A stretch of 64,000 nt of DNA from Pseudoxanthobacter soli DSM 19599 (GCF_900148505.1 NZ_FRXO01000005.1:124001-188000); one strand, 5' to 3'; positions 46,498-61,537 are shown, numbered from the stretch's first letter. Notes: generated by a model from the sequence alone, not told the origin. Numbers and translations: made by a program.

Positions 46498-48198
46498 TCA
46501 GTCCTTGTCGCCGTCCTGGCGGGCGCGCAGCGCCGCGCCGAGGATGTCGCCGAGCGAGGCACCGGAGTCCGACGAGCCGAACTGGGCCACGGCTTCCTTC
46601 TCCTCGGCGATTTCCAGCGCCTTGATCGAGACCTGCACCTTGCGGGCGCGGCGGTCGAACTGGAGGATGCGGGCATCCACCTTGTCGCCGACGGCGAACC
46701 GCTCGGGGCGCTGGTCGGCACGGTCGCGGGCGAGGTCGGAGCGACGGATGAACGAGGTCAGGTCGGTACCGAGCAGCTTCACCTCGATGCCGCCTTCCTT
46801 CACCTCGGTCACTTCGCAGGTGACGATCGCGCCCTTCTTCAGGTCGCCCGCCTCCGCGAAGGGGTCGCCGGCAAGCTGCTTGATGCCGAGCGAGATGCGC
46901 TCCTTGTCGACGTCGACGTCGAGAACGACCGCCTTGACCACTTCGCCCTTGCGGAACTCCTCGATGACCTGCTCGCCGGGACGGTTCCAGTCGAGATCCG
47001 ACAGGTGAACCATGCCGTCGACATCGCCGTCGAGGCCGAGGAACAGGCCGAACTCGGTCTTGTTCTTGACCTCGCCTTCGACGACGGACCCGATCGGGTA
47101 CTTGTCGACGAAGCTCTCCCACGGATTGGACAGGGTCTGCTTCAGACCGAGGGAGATGCGGCGCTTCACCGGATCCACCTCGAGGATCATCACTTCCACT
47201 TCCTGCGAGGTGGAGACGATCTTGCCGGGGTGAACGTTCTTCTTGGTCCACGACATCTCGGAGACGTGGATCAGGCCTTCGATGCCCGGCTCCAGCTCCA
47301 CGAAGGCGCCGTAGTCGGTGATGTTGGTCACGCGGCCGGTGAAGCGAGCCTCGACCGGATACTTGGCCTCGATGCCCTCCCACGGGTCGGACAGCAGCTG
47401 CTTCATGCCGAGCGAGATGCGGTGCGTCTCGTGATTGACGCGGATGATCTGCACGCGGACGGTCTGGCCGATCGTGAGGATCTCGGACGGATGGTTGACG
47501 CGACGCCACGCCATGTCGGTGACATGGAGCAGGCCGTCGATGCCGCCGAGGTCGACGAACGCACCGTAATCGGTGATGTTCTTGACCACGCCCTCGATGA
47601 TCTGGCCCTCTTCCAGGCTCTGCACCAGCTCCGAACGCTGCTCGGCGCGGGTTTCCTCGAGAACGACGCGGCGCGACACGACGATGTTGCCGCGGCGCTT
47701 GTCCATCTTGAGGATCTGGAAGGGCTGCGCGGTGTGCATCAGCGGACCGACGTCGCGCACCGGGCGGATATCGACCTGGCTGCGCGGCAGGAACGCCACG
47801 GCGCCGTCGAGGTCGACGGTGAAGCCGCCCTTGACCTGATTGAAGATCTGGCCGGTGACCTTCTCGCCCTTGGTGAAGGCGACTTCGAGGCGCACCCAGC
47901 TCTCTTCGCGCCGCGCCTTCTCGCGCGACAGCACGGCCTCTCCGAGGGCGTTCTCGACGCGCTCCAGATAGACTTCGACTTCGTCGCCCACATTGAGCGC
48001 CCCGTCACGGGCGCGGGCTCCGAACTCCTTCAGGGCAACACGCCCTTCGACCTTCAAGCCGACGTCGATGACGGCGAGGTCCTTTTCGATTGCAACGACG
48101 ATGCCCTTGATCACGGACCCTTCGTGCATCTCCGACTTGGAGAGAGACTCGTCGAGAAGCGCGGCAAAATCGTCGCGCGTGGGATTGAGCGAGGCCAT
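46498..48198 (-). CDS. rpsA: 30S ribosomal protein S1
   Basis: A 566-residue protein made of six S1 RNA-binding repeats. It helps place mRNA on the small ribosomal subunit. The repeats show regular motifs such as GGFTVDLDGAVAFLPRSQVD, ITDYGAFVDLGGIDGLLHVT, ITDYGAFVELEPGIEGLIHV and KTEFGLFLGLDGDVDGMVHL. Length and repeat number are normal. It usually follows cmk directly in Rhizobiales, but here a chemoreceptor gene lies between. A candidate promoter at 48425-48453 gives a leader of roughly 220 bases, long enough for autoregulation by S1 as known in E. coli. Confidence 0.97.
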   Translation of the reverse strand: MASLNPTRDDFAALLDESLSKSEMHEGSVIKGIVVAIEKDLAVIDVGLKVEGRVALKEFGARARDGALNVGDEVEVYLERVENALGEAVLSREKARREESWVRLEVAFTKGEKVTGQIFNQVKGGFTVDLDGAVAFLPRSQVDIRPVRDVGPLMHTAQPFQILKMDKRRGNIVVSRRVVLEETRAEQRSELVQSLEEGQIIEGVVKNITDYGAFVDLGGIDGLLHVTDMAWRRVNHPSEILTIGQTVRVQIIRVNHETHRISLGMKQLLSDPWEGIEAKYPVEARFTGRVTNITDYGAFVELEPGIEGLIHVSEMSWTKKNVHPGKIVSTSQEVEVMILEVDPVKRRISLGLKQTLSNPWESFVDKYPIGSVVEGEVKNKTEFGLFLGLDGDVDGMVHLSDLDWNRPGEQVIEEFRKGEVVKAVVLDVDVDKERISLGIKQLAGDPFAEAGDLKKGAIVTCEVTEVKEGGIEVKLLGTDLTSFIRRSDLARDRADQRPERFAVGDKVDARILQFDRRARKVQVSIKALEIAEEKEAVAQFGSSDSGASLGDILGAALRARQDGDKD

Positions 48199-48424
48199 TC
48201 AGACTCCTGAGCGTGCCGACGGTTCGAGTGGTTCGGACCGATCCGTCCAGCCCGGCCCCTTGGGGCTTCCGCCCTGTCATGAACGGGCGGGTCGGCACAT
48301 GCGGGCTGACGGATTCGTAAGCTGCCTCCGGGCGTCCGCTTCTGCGTCCCCATGGGGCGGGCCTGCCGGCGCGTCCCGACAGGCATCGCGAAGACTTACG
48401 AAAACCGCCGTTTAAGCCCGGCTT

Positions 48425-48453
48425 ACATAGCCGCAAGGGCCGTCATCCACAAG
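48425..48453 (-). promoter_or_regulatory. Candidate sigma-70 promoter of rpsA
   Basis: On the minus strand CTTGTG (48453-48448) and CTATGT (48430-48425) are separated by exactly 17 bases. The alphaproteobacterial consensus is close to CTTGAC-17-CTATAT. It is well placed, about 230 bases before the rpsA start, in the 351-bp gap that otherwise holds no gene. Read by eye, so moderate confidence. Confidence 0.5.
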
Positions 48454-48549
48454 AGGATCTCGCCGGTTTCCGCCCTTTTTGCGCGTCCCCGCGCCACTTT
48501 TCGCGCGTTCCGAAGGAGGTCGACGATGCCGCTCCGGCCCGCCGGCGCA

Positions 48550-50661
48550 TCACGCCGCCGCGCGGATGTCCTCCAGAAAGCGGCCGACCCGCTCCCGGAG
48601 CAGCTCCGACTGTGTCGAGAGTTCGGACGAGGCCGCCAGAACCTGATTGGCCGCGGCGCCTGTGCCTTCGGCCGCCTGGGCAACGCCGCTCATGTTGGAC
48701 GTGACCTCATAGGTGCCCGAAGCCGCCTGGTCGACGTTCTGGACGATCTCGCCGGTCGCCGAATGCTGCTCGTCCACCGCGAGAGCGATCTCGTTCGCCA
48801 CGGCGTTCATCTTCTCGATGGTGACGCGGATGCCGTCGATCGCCTGCACTGCATCGGCGGTCGAGTGCTGGATGTCGCCGATCTGGCGGGCGATGTCGCT
48901 CGTCGCCTTCGATGTCTGGGACGCCAGCGTCTTGACCTCGGCGGCGACGACCGCGAAGCCCCTGCCGGCCTCTCCTGCGCGCGCGGCTTCGATGGTGGCA
49001 TTGAGCGCCAGCAGGTTGGTCTGGGCGGCGATGGCGTTGATGAGATCGACGATGGCGCCGATCCGCGAGGTCGCCTCGGCGAGATCGCGCACGATGGCGG
49101 CCGCGTCCCCGGCCTCGCGCACCGCGTCGCCGGACATGCGGGTCGAGGTTTCGATGCGCCGGCCGATGCCGTCGATCGAGGAGCCGAGCTGGGTAGCGAA
49201 GGCGGCGACCGACCGCACATTGGCCGAGGCCTGCTCGGCCGCCGCCGACACCGCCGTCGATTGATAGGCGGTTTCGTTCGCCGACTGGGAGAGCTGTTCC
49301 GCGGTCGATTGCAGTTTCGTCGCCGCGGAGGAAACGGTGCCGACGATCCCGCCGATGGCGGCGTCGAAACCGTCGGCGAGGTCGCGGGTCGCCTGCCGGC
49401 GCTGCCTCTCGGCCTCGGCCCGGGCCCGTTCCGCCTCGGCCTCCAGCGCGGCGTTGCGCACCATGCCGTCCTTGAACACGAGCACGGCCCCCGCCATGCG
49501 GCCGATCTCGTCGCCACGGTCGGTGTCGGGCACTTCGGTGGAAAGGTCATTGTCGGCGAGCCGCAGCATCGCCCCGGTCATCCGCTTCAGAGGGCGCAGC
49601 ACGCGACGCCAGATCACGACGAAACTCGCAACCGCGACGACGAGCCCGACCACCATGGCTCCGACCGCCCAGAGGAAGGAGGTGCGGGCCTCGCCGGCGC
49701 TGGTGCGCGCCTGGTCCAGCGCCGCGTCCATGAAGGCGCTGGCGAGCGCGACAAGCGGAACGAAGGCTTTGTCGGCCTCGGCGCGATATTCCGCCAGCGA
49801 ATAACCGGAGGCGCCGTTGCGGAGGTTTGCGATGAGCTGCGACTGGCGGGCGGCGAATTGTCCGCCGATAAAGCCCTTCTCGACCGCACCGGCCTTCTCG
49901 GCGAAGATCTTCGGCGTGCCCGGCGCGGTGGCGAATTCCTTGACCTGCGCCCAGAGCGTGGCGGTGCGGATCTGGGCGATCTGCGCCTTCTGCGATTCGA
50001 TCGGGCTGAAGGCGCGCGCCTCGGAAAGCGCGGTGATGATCGCGAGCGCGATCTCGCCGCCGCTGGCGTGCACCTGCCACGTCAGGGTCTTGGCGCGTAC
50101 ATAGTTGCCCGCCACGGCATCGAGATTGCGCAAGGCGGCTTCGAGCGTGTCGGACGCGCGCTCGATGGCCTTCAGGAAATCGCCGGTTTCCGGCATGAAG
50201 CGGATGAGGAGCTGGGGGTTGCGCGTCTCGACGGAGACCGCGAGCGCGGCATCGACCGCCTTCCGCCGCTCGAGATGCGTCCGGTAGATCACCTCCAGCG
50301 ACTTCGCCGCCTTCCGCCAGTCCGGCGCGTAGGGCAGGTCGATATTGGCCGAGACGATCCGCATGACGTCGTCGAGCTCTTTGCGATCGGCGGCGAACGT
50401 CGCCGCGGCGGCCGCCGCTTCCGCAGGAGGAAGCGCCAGCGCGGCGGCTGTGGCGTTGCGTTCGCTGCGGAAGGTCTGCAGCGCATGGAACAGCTGCTTC
50501 TCGACCTCGGCCATCTGGCCGACGACGTTGGCGAACTTGTACTGCCGGTATTGCTCCCAGGCGACGTAGCCGCAGGCGAGAACGACGATGAGGCTCATCA
50601 CCGCGATCAGCGCGGTGAGCGTTGCGGCGATGCTGATAGAAACGGCGTGCGGCTTCGACAT
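48550..50661 (-). CDS. Methyl-accepting chemotaxis protein
   Basis: A 703-residue chemoreceptor. Membrane helix 1 is about residues 9-33. A large helical periplasmic domain follows (about 35-330), then helix 2 (about 332-355) and HAMP ([20 protein letters not shown] and on to DEIGRM). The signalling domain has the hairpin tip [20 protein letters not shown] and [20 protein letters not shown]. No C-terminal pentapeptide tether is seen. It would pass ligand signals to CheA, whose gene is not in the window. GAGGGGCCGCC precedes ATG 50661. It sits between cmk and rpsA, which are normally adjacent, so it appears inserted into the housekeeping cluster. Ligand unknown. Confidence 0.93.
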   Translation of the reverse strand: MSKPHAVSISIAATLTALIAVMSLIVVLACGYVAWEQYRQYKFANVVGQMAEVEKQLFHALQTFRSERNATAAALALPPAEAAAAAATFAADRKELDDVMRIVSANIDLPYAPDWRKAAKSLEVIYRTHLERRKAVDAALAVSVETRNPQLLIRFMPETGDFLKAIERASDTLEAALRNLDAVAGNYVRAKTLTWQVHASGGEIALAIITALSEARAFSPIESQKAQIAQIRTATLWAQVKEFATAPGTPKIFAEKAGAVEKGFIGGQFAARQSQLIANLRNGASGYSLAEYRAEADKAFVPLVALASAFMDAALDQARTSAGEARTSFLWAVGAMVVGLVVAVASFVVIWRRVLRPLKRMTGAMLRLADNDLSTEVPDTDRGDEIGRMAGAVLVFKDGMVRNAALEAEAERARAEAERQRRQATRDLADGFDAAIGGIVGTVSSAATKLQSTAEQLSQSANETAYQSTAVSAAAEQASANVRSVAAFATQLGSSIDGIGRRIETSTRMSGDAVREAGDAAAIVRDLAEATSRIGAIVDLINAIAAQTNLLALNATIEAARAGEAGRGFAVVAAEVKTLASQTSKATSDIARQIGDIQHSTADAVQAIDGIRVTIEKMNAVANEIALAVDEQHSATGEIVQNVDQAASGTYEVTSNMSGVAQAAEGTGAAANQVLAASSELSTQSELLRERVGRFLEDIRAAA

Positions 50662-51051
50662 GGCGGCCCCTCGCAGCGCGGGCGGGGCCGCTGGCGGAGG
50701 CCGCCCGCAGGTTGACGGCGTTCCTTCTCCCGATCGGCTCGCCGCTCTCGCGCAGGCGCGCAAGAGTGGCCGGACCGCTGCTTTTCACCGATTATCCAGG
50801 GAAACACCCGTGGGTCGGCTGCGGTTCTCAATGGCCGGATTGCAACGCTAGGTGCCCAATCTTGCGCCAGGCTGACTTCCTGGTGGGCAGGCTGTGCAAT
50901 GAGCCCCGCACGAGCGAATTTGCGTTCCGCCGCGGCCGGAGGGCCGGTCGAAGGAGGTGCTGGCTAGCCGAAAGTCTTACAGAACCGGGAGATTTTCGCG
51001 CGACGCCACGGCCGACGTCAGTCGGTTTTGCCCCTTGGCAGGTGGGCAGAA
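50662..51051. other. 390-bp gap between cmk and the chemoreceptor gene
   Basis: No gene seen. It should hold the promoter of the chemoreceptor gene. GGGCACCTAGCGTTGCA on the minus strand near 50850 resembles a sigma-54 site, but its GG-to-GC spacing is one base too long. No other structure found. Confidence 0.35.
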
Positions 51052-53111
<2,060 letters not shown>

Positions 53112-53205
53112 TCACGCCGTCGAGCGGCATCGCTCCCACCTCGCTCCTCCAGCGCCGCGTGCCGGGTGAGGCGCGAAAGCCCGCTTTCCGATTGCTTCTT
53201 CGGCT

Positions 53206-53234
53206 TTGACAGCGCCCCCTTGCGCATGTAAGGG
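53206..53234 (+). promoter_or_regulatory. Candidate promoter of the TIGR02300 gene
   Basis: TTGACA (53206-53211) is a good -35 element in the 303-bp gap between divergent aroA and the TIGR02300 gene. TGTAAG and TAAGGG are possible -10 elements at 15 to 17 bases, neither perfect. The gap has no gene. Confidence 0.35.
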
Positions 53235-53339
53235 AGCGCCGCTTACGACAACAGGTGGGCGGTTTTTGCCGTCCGGCGGGGCCGTACTCCGCCGCACCGA
53301 CCAGACTATCCGACTGACCCAGACAGACGAGGCGCGATC

Positions 53340-53723
53340 GTGGCGAAAGCGGAACTCGGCACCAAGCGGCACTGCCCGAATTGCGGCACCCGCTATTACG
53401 ATCTGAACCGCACGCCGATCCTGTGCCCGAAGTGCGGGACCGTGTTCGACGTCGGTTCTGCCGTCCGTCCCGAGAAGGTCGCCAAGATGGCCGCCGTCGT
53501 CGCGGACGATCCCGAGGTCGAGGACGAGGTCGTCGACGTCGAGCTGGTGTCGCTCGAGGACGCCGACGCCGAGACCGCAGGTGTCGAGGACGTGCCGGAC
53601 ATCGAGGACGAGCAGATCGAGGACATCGGCGCCGAAGAGGACACGTTCCTCGAAGAAGACGACGACGAGGGCGACGACATGACCGACATCATCGGCGATG
53701 TCGAGGACGAGGAAGAGCGCTGA
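53340..53723 (+). CDS. TIGR02300 family zinc-ribbon acidic protein
   Basis: A 127-residue protein. The N-terminus is a zinc ribbon with two CxxC pairs (Cys12/15 in RHCPNCGTRY and Cys29/32 in ILCPKCGTVFD). The rest, from about residue 50, is extremely acidic (long runs of Asp and Glu, for example EEDDDEGDDMTD). This matches TIGR02300, an alphaproteobacterial family of unknown function. The start is GTG 53340 (GTG GCG AAA); there is no ATG nearby in frame. It stands alone between the divergent aroA and a 16-bp tandem repeat. The ribbon and acid tail suggest binding to nucleic-acid machinery, which is speculation. Confidence 0.9.
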   Translation: MAKAELGTKRHCPNCGTRYYDLNRTPILCPKCGTVFDVGSAVRPEKVAKMAAVVADDPEVEDEVVDVELVSLEDADAETAGVEDVPDIEDEQIEDIGAEEDTFLEEDDDEGDDMTDIIGDVEDEEER

Positions 53724-53739
53724 GCCTCTTCATGACGAT

Positions 53740-53764
53740 CCGGGCGGAGACCTGATCCGCCCGG
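53740..53764 (+). terminator. Hairpin after the TIGR02300 gene
   Basis: CCGGGCGGA (53740-53748) and TCCGCCCGG (53756-53764) pair perfectly around a 7-base loop, 17 bases after the stop. No T-run follows; the tandem repeat begins at once. It may end transcription with help from Rho. Confidence 0.5.
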
Positions 53765-53765
53765 C

Positions 53766-53845
53766 AAGACTTGAGACCGCCAAGGCTTGAGACCGCCAAG
53801 GCTTGAGGCCGTCAAGGCTTGAGATCAGCAAGATCTTGAGATTTG
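53766..53845. repeat. 16-bp tandem repeat, five units
   Basis: Units begin at 53766, 53782, 53798, 53814 and 53830. The consensus is AAGGCTTGAGACCGCC. Units 1-3 are nearly identical; units 4 and 5 diverge at the end (GATCAGC, GATTTG). The period is exactly 16 bases, so it is a minisatellite and not a CRISPR array (no spacers). It lies between the TIGR02300 gene and panC and codes for nothing recognisable. Confidence 0.85.
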
Positions 53846-53960
53846 GACGCGGCGCGGTCGTTCCGGACTGCGCCGAGGCGCCCCCGCCGGCGGCGCCACC
53901 CGGTTTGCAGCCTGCGCCGCCAGTGCGCAGGCCCTGTCCGGGCCGTCGGGTCCCTTCCGG

Positions 53961-55755
<1,795 letters not shown>

Positions 55756-55977
55756 TGCCAACACTCCTCCCGCCGGCTTCCCGCTGCGGACGGTCGCGGG
55801 GGATGCGGATCGTTTGCGTGTCACGCGCCGACAAGGGTTGATTTATCCCCGCTCGCAGCCGCGTTCAACATGCTGCGGCGCATAATCGCCCGGCGGCGCC
55901 GCGCGGCGGGTCGCGGCCTCAGGGTGAAACCATCGTGACCGGCGCCATTGCCGGTTGGCAAAGCCGCGGGCAGGCAT

Positions 55978-56080
55978 TAGAGCATATGCCGTCCGGACCC
56001 CGCGGGTCCAAACGGCGGGAACATGCTCAAGCGTTTGAATCCTGAGCGCTTTCCCGTCGATCAGATGATTGCATCCGATG
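55978..56080. repeat. Two-hairpin intergenic repeat, copy 4 (diverged)
   Basis: Same orientation as copy 1. The long hairpin keeps the outer arms GAGCAT (55980-55985) and ATGCTC (56023-56028), but the inner part is replaced by GCCG/CGGC and GGACCC (55995-56000)/GGGTCC (56004-56009). The linker (CCTGAGCGCTTTCCCGTC) and a decayed small hairpin follow. Different bases with the pairing kept point to selection on structure. It lies between divergent panB and the DUF805 gene; the rest of that gap has no gene. Confidence 0.75.
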
Positions 56081-56131
56081 GATGCGCGCTTCGGGCGAGG
56101 CGCGGGCCGTCGGTGATGTCCGAGGGCCGCG

Positions 56132-56524
56132 ATGGCGCACCCACCCACCAACGCGAGCCGTGAAACCTCCATCCTCTGGCTGCTGTTCTCGTTCGACGGC
56201 CGCATCGGCCGCGAGCCGTTCTTTCTCGGCTTCGTGCTGATCACGCTGGTCGAGGTCGTGCTCATGAGCCCGATGCGCGGCGAGATCCAGGAGCTCATCG
56301 CGCAGCCGAACCTGCCGTTCCTCGTGATCATCGGCATCGCGCTCTGGACGGAGTTCGCGCTCGCCGTGAAGCGGCTGCACGATCGCGGCTACAGCGCGCT
56401 GTTCTCGCTGATCCTGTTCATCCCGTTCGTGAACTTCATCTTCTTCTTCCTCGTGCTCGCCCTGGTGCCCGGCGATGCCGGGCCGAACCGCTACGGCCCC
56501 TCGGCCAACAGCCGCCCGCGCTGA
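56132..56524 (+). CDS. DUF805 membrane protein
   Basis: A 130-residue inner-membrane protein. LLFSFDGRIGREPFFLGFVL is the DUF805 opening motif, LAVKRLHDRGYSALFSLIL the second, with the conserved RLHDRG, and ALVPGDAGPNRYGP the usual end. Three hydrophobic segments are seen (about 32-46, 64-78, 91-112). Function unknown; the family is widespread and often stress-related. It starts about 50 bases after repeat copy 4 and ends before a terminator, so it is a single-gene unit. Confidence 0.9.
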   Translation: MAHPPTNASRETSILWLLFSFDGRIGREPFFLGFVLITLVEVVLMSPMRGEIQELIAQPNLPFLVIIGIALWTEFALAVKRLHDRGYSALFSLILFIPFVNFIFFFLVLALVPGDAGPNRYGPSANSRPR

Positions 56525-56589
56525 CCCGCGCCGTCGGCTCCGCGCTCCGCGAAGGCGGACCGGACCGGCCGGTTCCGGGCAAAAAGGGG

Positions 56590-56616
56590 GCCGCCTTGCG
56601 GGGCGGCTTTGTTTCC
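56590..56616 (+). terminator. Intrinsic terminator after the DUF805 gene
   Basis: GCCGCC (56590-56595) and GGCGGC (56602-56607) close on TTGCGG; the stem is followed by TTTGTTTCC. It lies 66 bases after the DUF805 stop and before lysC. Confidence 0.65.
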
Positions 56617-56763
56617 TGTAACACCCCCGCCGGTTCCGGCTTCCAGGCCGTTGAACAGTTCAAAATCGATCGCCACCTGTCGCCGCGGTCTCATCGGCCC
56701 GCGGACCGACGCGCCCGGAGGCCGCCCGCGCGGCCTCGCCCGCCCGAAGAAGAGCCCTCCACG

Positions 56764-58017
56764 ATGGCCCGCCTTGTGATGAAGTTCGGCGGCACCTCCG
56801 TCGCCAACCTGGACCGAATCCGCAACGTCGCCCGCCACGTCAAACGCGAGGTCGATGCGGGCCATCAGGTTGCCGTGGTCGTTTCCGCGATGTCGGGCGA
56901 GACCAACAAGCTCGTGGGCCTCTGCCGCGAGGCGAGCCCGCTGCACGACGCGCGCGAGTACGATGCGGTGGTCTCCTCCGGCGAACAGGTGACGTCGGGC
57001 CTGCTTGCAATCGTGCTGCAGTCGATCGGCGTCGACGCGCGCTCGTGGCAGGGCTGGCAGATCCCGCTCAAGACCGACGGCGCCCACGGCGCCGCGCGCA
57101 TCATGGGCATCGACGGTGCGTTCCTGACCCAGCGGATCGACGGCGGCCAGGTCGCGGTCATCGCCGGCTTCCAGGGTATCGCGCCCGACAACCGCATCTC
57201 GACCCTCGGCCGCGGCGGCTCCGACACCAGCGCGGTCGCCATCGCCGCCGCCATCAAGGCCGACCGCTGCGACATCTACACCGATGTCGACGGCGTCTAC
57301 ACCACCGATCCGCGCATCGTGCCGAAGGCCCGTCGCCTCGACCGCGTTTCCTACGAGGAAATGCTGGAGATGGCCTCCCTCGGCGCCAAGGTGCTCCAGG
57401 TCCGTTCCGTGGAACTCGCCATGGTGGAACGGGTCCGTACCTTCGTGCGGTCGAGCTTCGACGATCCCGACGCGCCGCAGATCGGCGCCCACGGTCTTCC
57501 ACCCGGCACCCTCATCTGCGACGAGGACGAAATCATGGAACACGAGGTCGTCACCGGCATCGCCTATTCCAAGGACGAGGCCCAGATCTCGCTGCGCGGC
57601 GTGGCCGACAAGCCGGGCGTGGCCGCGGCGGTGTTCGTGCCGCTGGCCGAGGCGAACATCAATGTCGACATGATCGTCCAGAACGTCACCGGCGACGGCT
57701 CGACGACGGACATCACCTTCACGGTGCCGGCGACCGACTACGATCGCGCCCGCGCCGTGCTCGCGGCTGCCACCGACCAGATCGGCGCCCACGAGATTCT
57801 GGGCTCCACCGATGTTGTGAAGGTGTCGGTGATCGGCATCGGTATGCGCACCCACGCAGGCGTCGCCGCCGCCTGCTTCAAGGGGCTGTCCTCCAAGGGC
57901 ATCAACATCCGCGCGATCTCGACTTCGGAGATCAAGATCTCCGTGCTGATCGATGCGGCCTACACCGAGCTTGCGGTCCGGACTTTGCATTCGCTATACG
58001 GACTCGACGCGGCCTGA
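56764..58017 (+). CDS. lysC: Aspartate kinase
   Basis: A 417-residue enzyme, first step of lysine, threonine and methionine synthesis. The kinase domain opens with LVMKFGGTSVANLDRIRNVA and has VSAMSGETNKLVGLC, SSGEQVTSGLLAI and RGGSDTSAVAIAAAIKADRC with the substrate-binding STLGRGGSDT. The two C-terminal ACT domains (from about 265) have ISLRGVADKPGVAAAVF and ISTSEIKISVLIDAAYTELA, so feedback by lysine and threonine is likely. ATG 56764 begins the family sequence; the frame upstream is not similar. It is followed after 186 bases by ptsP, a conserved order in Rhizobiales. Confidence 0.96.
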   Translation: MARLVMKFGGTSVANLDRIRNVARHVKREVDAGHQVAVVVSAMSGETNKLVGLCREASPLHDAREYDAVVSSGEQVTSGLLAIVLQSIGVDARSWQGWQIPLKTDGAHGAARIMGIDGAFLTQRIDGGQVAVIAGFQGIAPDNRISTLGRGGSDTSAVAIAAAIKADRCDIYTDVDGVYTTDPRIVPKARRLDRVSYEEMLEMASLGAKVLQVRSVELAMVERVRTFVRSSFDDPDAPQIGAHGLPPGTLICDEDEIMEHEVVTGIAYSKDEAQISLRGVADKPGVAAAVFVPLAEANINVDMIVQNVTGDGSTTDITFTVPATDYDRARAVLAAATDQIGAHEILGSTDVVKVSVIGIGMRTHAGVAAACFKGLSSKGINIRAISTSEIKISVLIDAAYTELAVRTLHSLYGLDAA

Positions 58018-58203
58018 CGCCGCCGTCGTCCATCGCCGGCGCAACCGGTGCGCGCGGACCGCGCGGCCGTCGTCCTGCCGGAAACCCGGCCTCGGCCGGG
58101 CCAGGACACGCGGCGCGGCCGCTGCCGGACGCAGGTTCGCCCGGCGGACGATGACTGAACCCGACCGGCCCCGTCCGGTCGCAGCCTGGAGACGTCGGGC
58201 GCG

Positions 58204-60464
58204 ATGCGGTCTCCTTCCGCCGGTCCAAGATTGTTGCTGCGCCGCCTGCGCGAGGTGATGGCCGAGCCCATCGCCGCGCAGGAACGGCTCGACAAGATCG
58301 TCGTCCTGATCGCGGCCAACATGGTGGCCGAGGTCTGCTCGGTCTATCTGCTGCGCGCCGACGGCGTGCTCGAGCTGTTCTCCACCGAAGGCCTGAACCG
58401 CGCGGCCGTGCATCACACCGGCCTCAAGGTCGGCGAGGGTCTCGTCGGCCTCATCGCCGCGAGCGCGCAGCCGCTGAACCTCGCCGACGCCCAGTCCCAC
58501 CCCGCCTTCGCCTACAAGCCGGAGACGGGCGAGGAAATCTACAATTCCTTCCTCGGCGTGCCGATCCTGCGGGCGGGGCGGATGCTCGGCGTGCTCGTGG
58601 TGCAGAATCAGGCCCACCGCACCTATTCCGACGAGGAGATCGAGGCGCTCCAGACCACCTCCATGGTCATCGCCGAGATGGTGGCGGCGGGAGAGATCGA
58701 ACTCGCGCCCAAGCAGGGCAGCGGCCTCGACCTGCGCCGCCCGATGCACCTCACCGGCCTCGCGCTCGCCGACGGCGTCGGGCTCGGCCACGTGGTGCTG
58801 CACGAGCCGCGCGTCGTGGTCACGAACCTCATCGCGGAGGATGCCGGCCACGAACTTGCGCGGCTCCACCTCGCGCTCGAACGGCTGCGGCTTTCGCTCG
58901 ACGACATGCTGGAGCGGCGCGAGGTCGCCCGCGACGGCGAGCACCGCGACGTGCTCGAGGCCTATGCCATGTTCGCGCGCGACCGCGGCTGGGCGCGCAA
59001 GATGGAAGAGGCGATCCGCAACGGCCTGACGGCCGAGGCGGCGGCCGAAAAGGTGCAGTCCGATACCCGCGCGCAGATGCTGCGCTCGACCGACCCCTAT
59101 CTGCGGGAGCGGCTGCACGATCTCGACGACCTCGCCAACCGGCTGATGCGCGAACTCGTCGGCCGCGCCGGCGAACAGTTCGCCACGCTGCCGCGAGACG
59201 CGGTGCTCGTCGCGCGCAACATGGGCGCGGCCGAACTGCTCGACTACGAGCGCGACCGCCTGCGCGGGCTGGTACTCGAAGAAGGCAACCCGACGAGCCA
59301 CATCACCATCGTCGCCAAGGCGCTCGGCATTCCGGTCGTGGGGCAGGTCGCCACGGTGGTATCGCTCGCCGAGGCCGGCGACGCGATCATCGTCGACGGC
59401 GAAAGCGGCGACGTGCACCTGCGGCCGCCGCCGGACATCGAGAACGCCTTCGCCGACCGCGTGCGGTTCCGGGCCCGCCGCCAGGCCGGCTACCGCCGGC
59501 TGCGCAACAAGCCGTCGGTGACCAAGGACGGCACGGCCATCGCGCTGCACCTCAATGCGGGCCTTCTGGTGGACATGCCGCAGCTGGAGGAATCCGGCGC
59601 GGCGGGCGTCGGGCTGTTCCGCACCGAACTCCTGTTCATGGTCGCGGCGCGGCTGCCGCGGGTCTCCGAGCAGGAAGAGCTCTACCGCCAGGTATTGGAG
59701 GCGGTGGGCGACCGGCCGATCAATTTCCGCTCGCTCGATATCGGCGGCGACAAGCTGCTGCCGTACCTGCGCTCGGTGGAGGAGGAGAACCCCGCCCTCG
59801 GCTGGCGCGCGATCCGGCTCGGGCTCGACCGACCGGCGCTGCTGCGCACCCAGATCCGGGCGCTGCTGAAGGCCGCCGCAGGCCGCGAACTGCGGCTGAT
59901 GTTCCCCATGGTCACCATGGTGAAGGAATATCGCGCCGCGCGCGCGCTGGTGGACCGCGAGATCCGCCACCTGCGACGCCACGGCCACCCGATCGCGGAA
60001 ACGCTGCGCTACGGCGTGATGATCGAGGTGCCGTCGCTGCTGTTCGAACTCGACGAACTGCTGGAAGAGGTCGATTTCGTTTCCGTCGGCTCCAACGACC
60101 TGTTCCAGTTCATGACCGCGACGGACCGCGGCAACACCCGGGTTTCGAGCCGCTACGATCCCGTTTCCGTGCCGTTCCTCAGGGCGCTGCGGCTGATCGT
60201 GGAGAAGGCGGAGGCGCTGCACGTTCCCGTCTCGCTCTGCGGCGAGATGGCCGGCCAGCCGCTGACGGCGATGGTGCTGATCGCGCTCGGTTTCCGCACG
60301 ATCTCGATGCCGCCGGCCTCGATCGGCCCGGTGAAGGAGATGGTGCGCAGCCTCGATCTCGGCCGGCTCAGGGCCCGCCTGCTGCCCCGGCTGGAGCCGG
60401 GCTGCTGGAGCGGCGACCTGCGCGCGTTCCTCAAGGCCTATGCCGAGGAAAACGGGATTCCGGT

Positions 60465-60468
<4 letters not shown>
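58204..60468 (+). CDS. ptsP: Nitrogen phosphotransferase enzyme I (PtsP)
   Basis: A 754-residue cytoplasmic protein. An N-terminal GAF domain (about 20-165) binds a small effector, glutamine in studied relatives. The enzyme I part has the phosphohistidine His366 in [30 protein letters not shown] with its PEP-binding arginine, [15 protein letters not shown], and the metal-binding [18 protein letters not shown] plus [13 protein letters not shown] with the catalytic cysteine. It takes phosphate from PEP and passes it to NPr, linking nitrogen and carbon state. It overlaps prfA by ATGA at 60465-60468. Confidence 0.96.
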
Positions 60469-61529
<1,061 letters not shown>

Positions 61530-61537
61530 GGCGGCCG

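Noticed and set aside
50840-50870. Sigma-54-like site upstream of the chemoreceptor gene
   Set aside because: GGGCAC and TTGCA are there on the minus strand, but the spacing between the GG and GC elements is 11 bases, not the required 10.
53766-53845. Possible CRISPR array
   Set aside because: The 16-base units follow each other without spacers and no cas gene is present.
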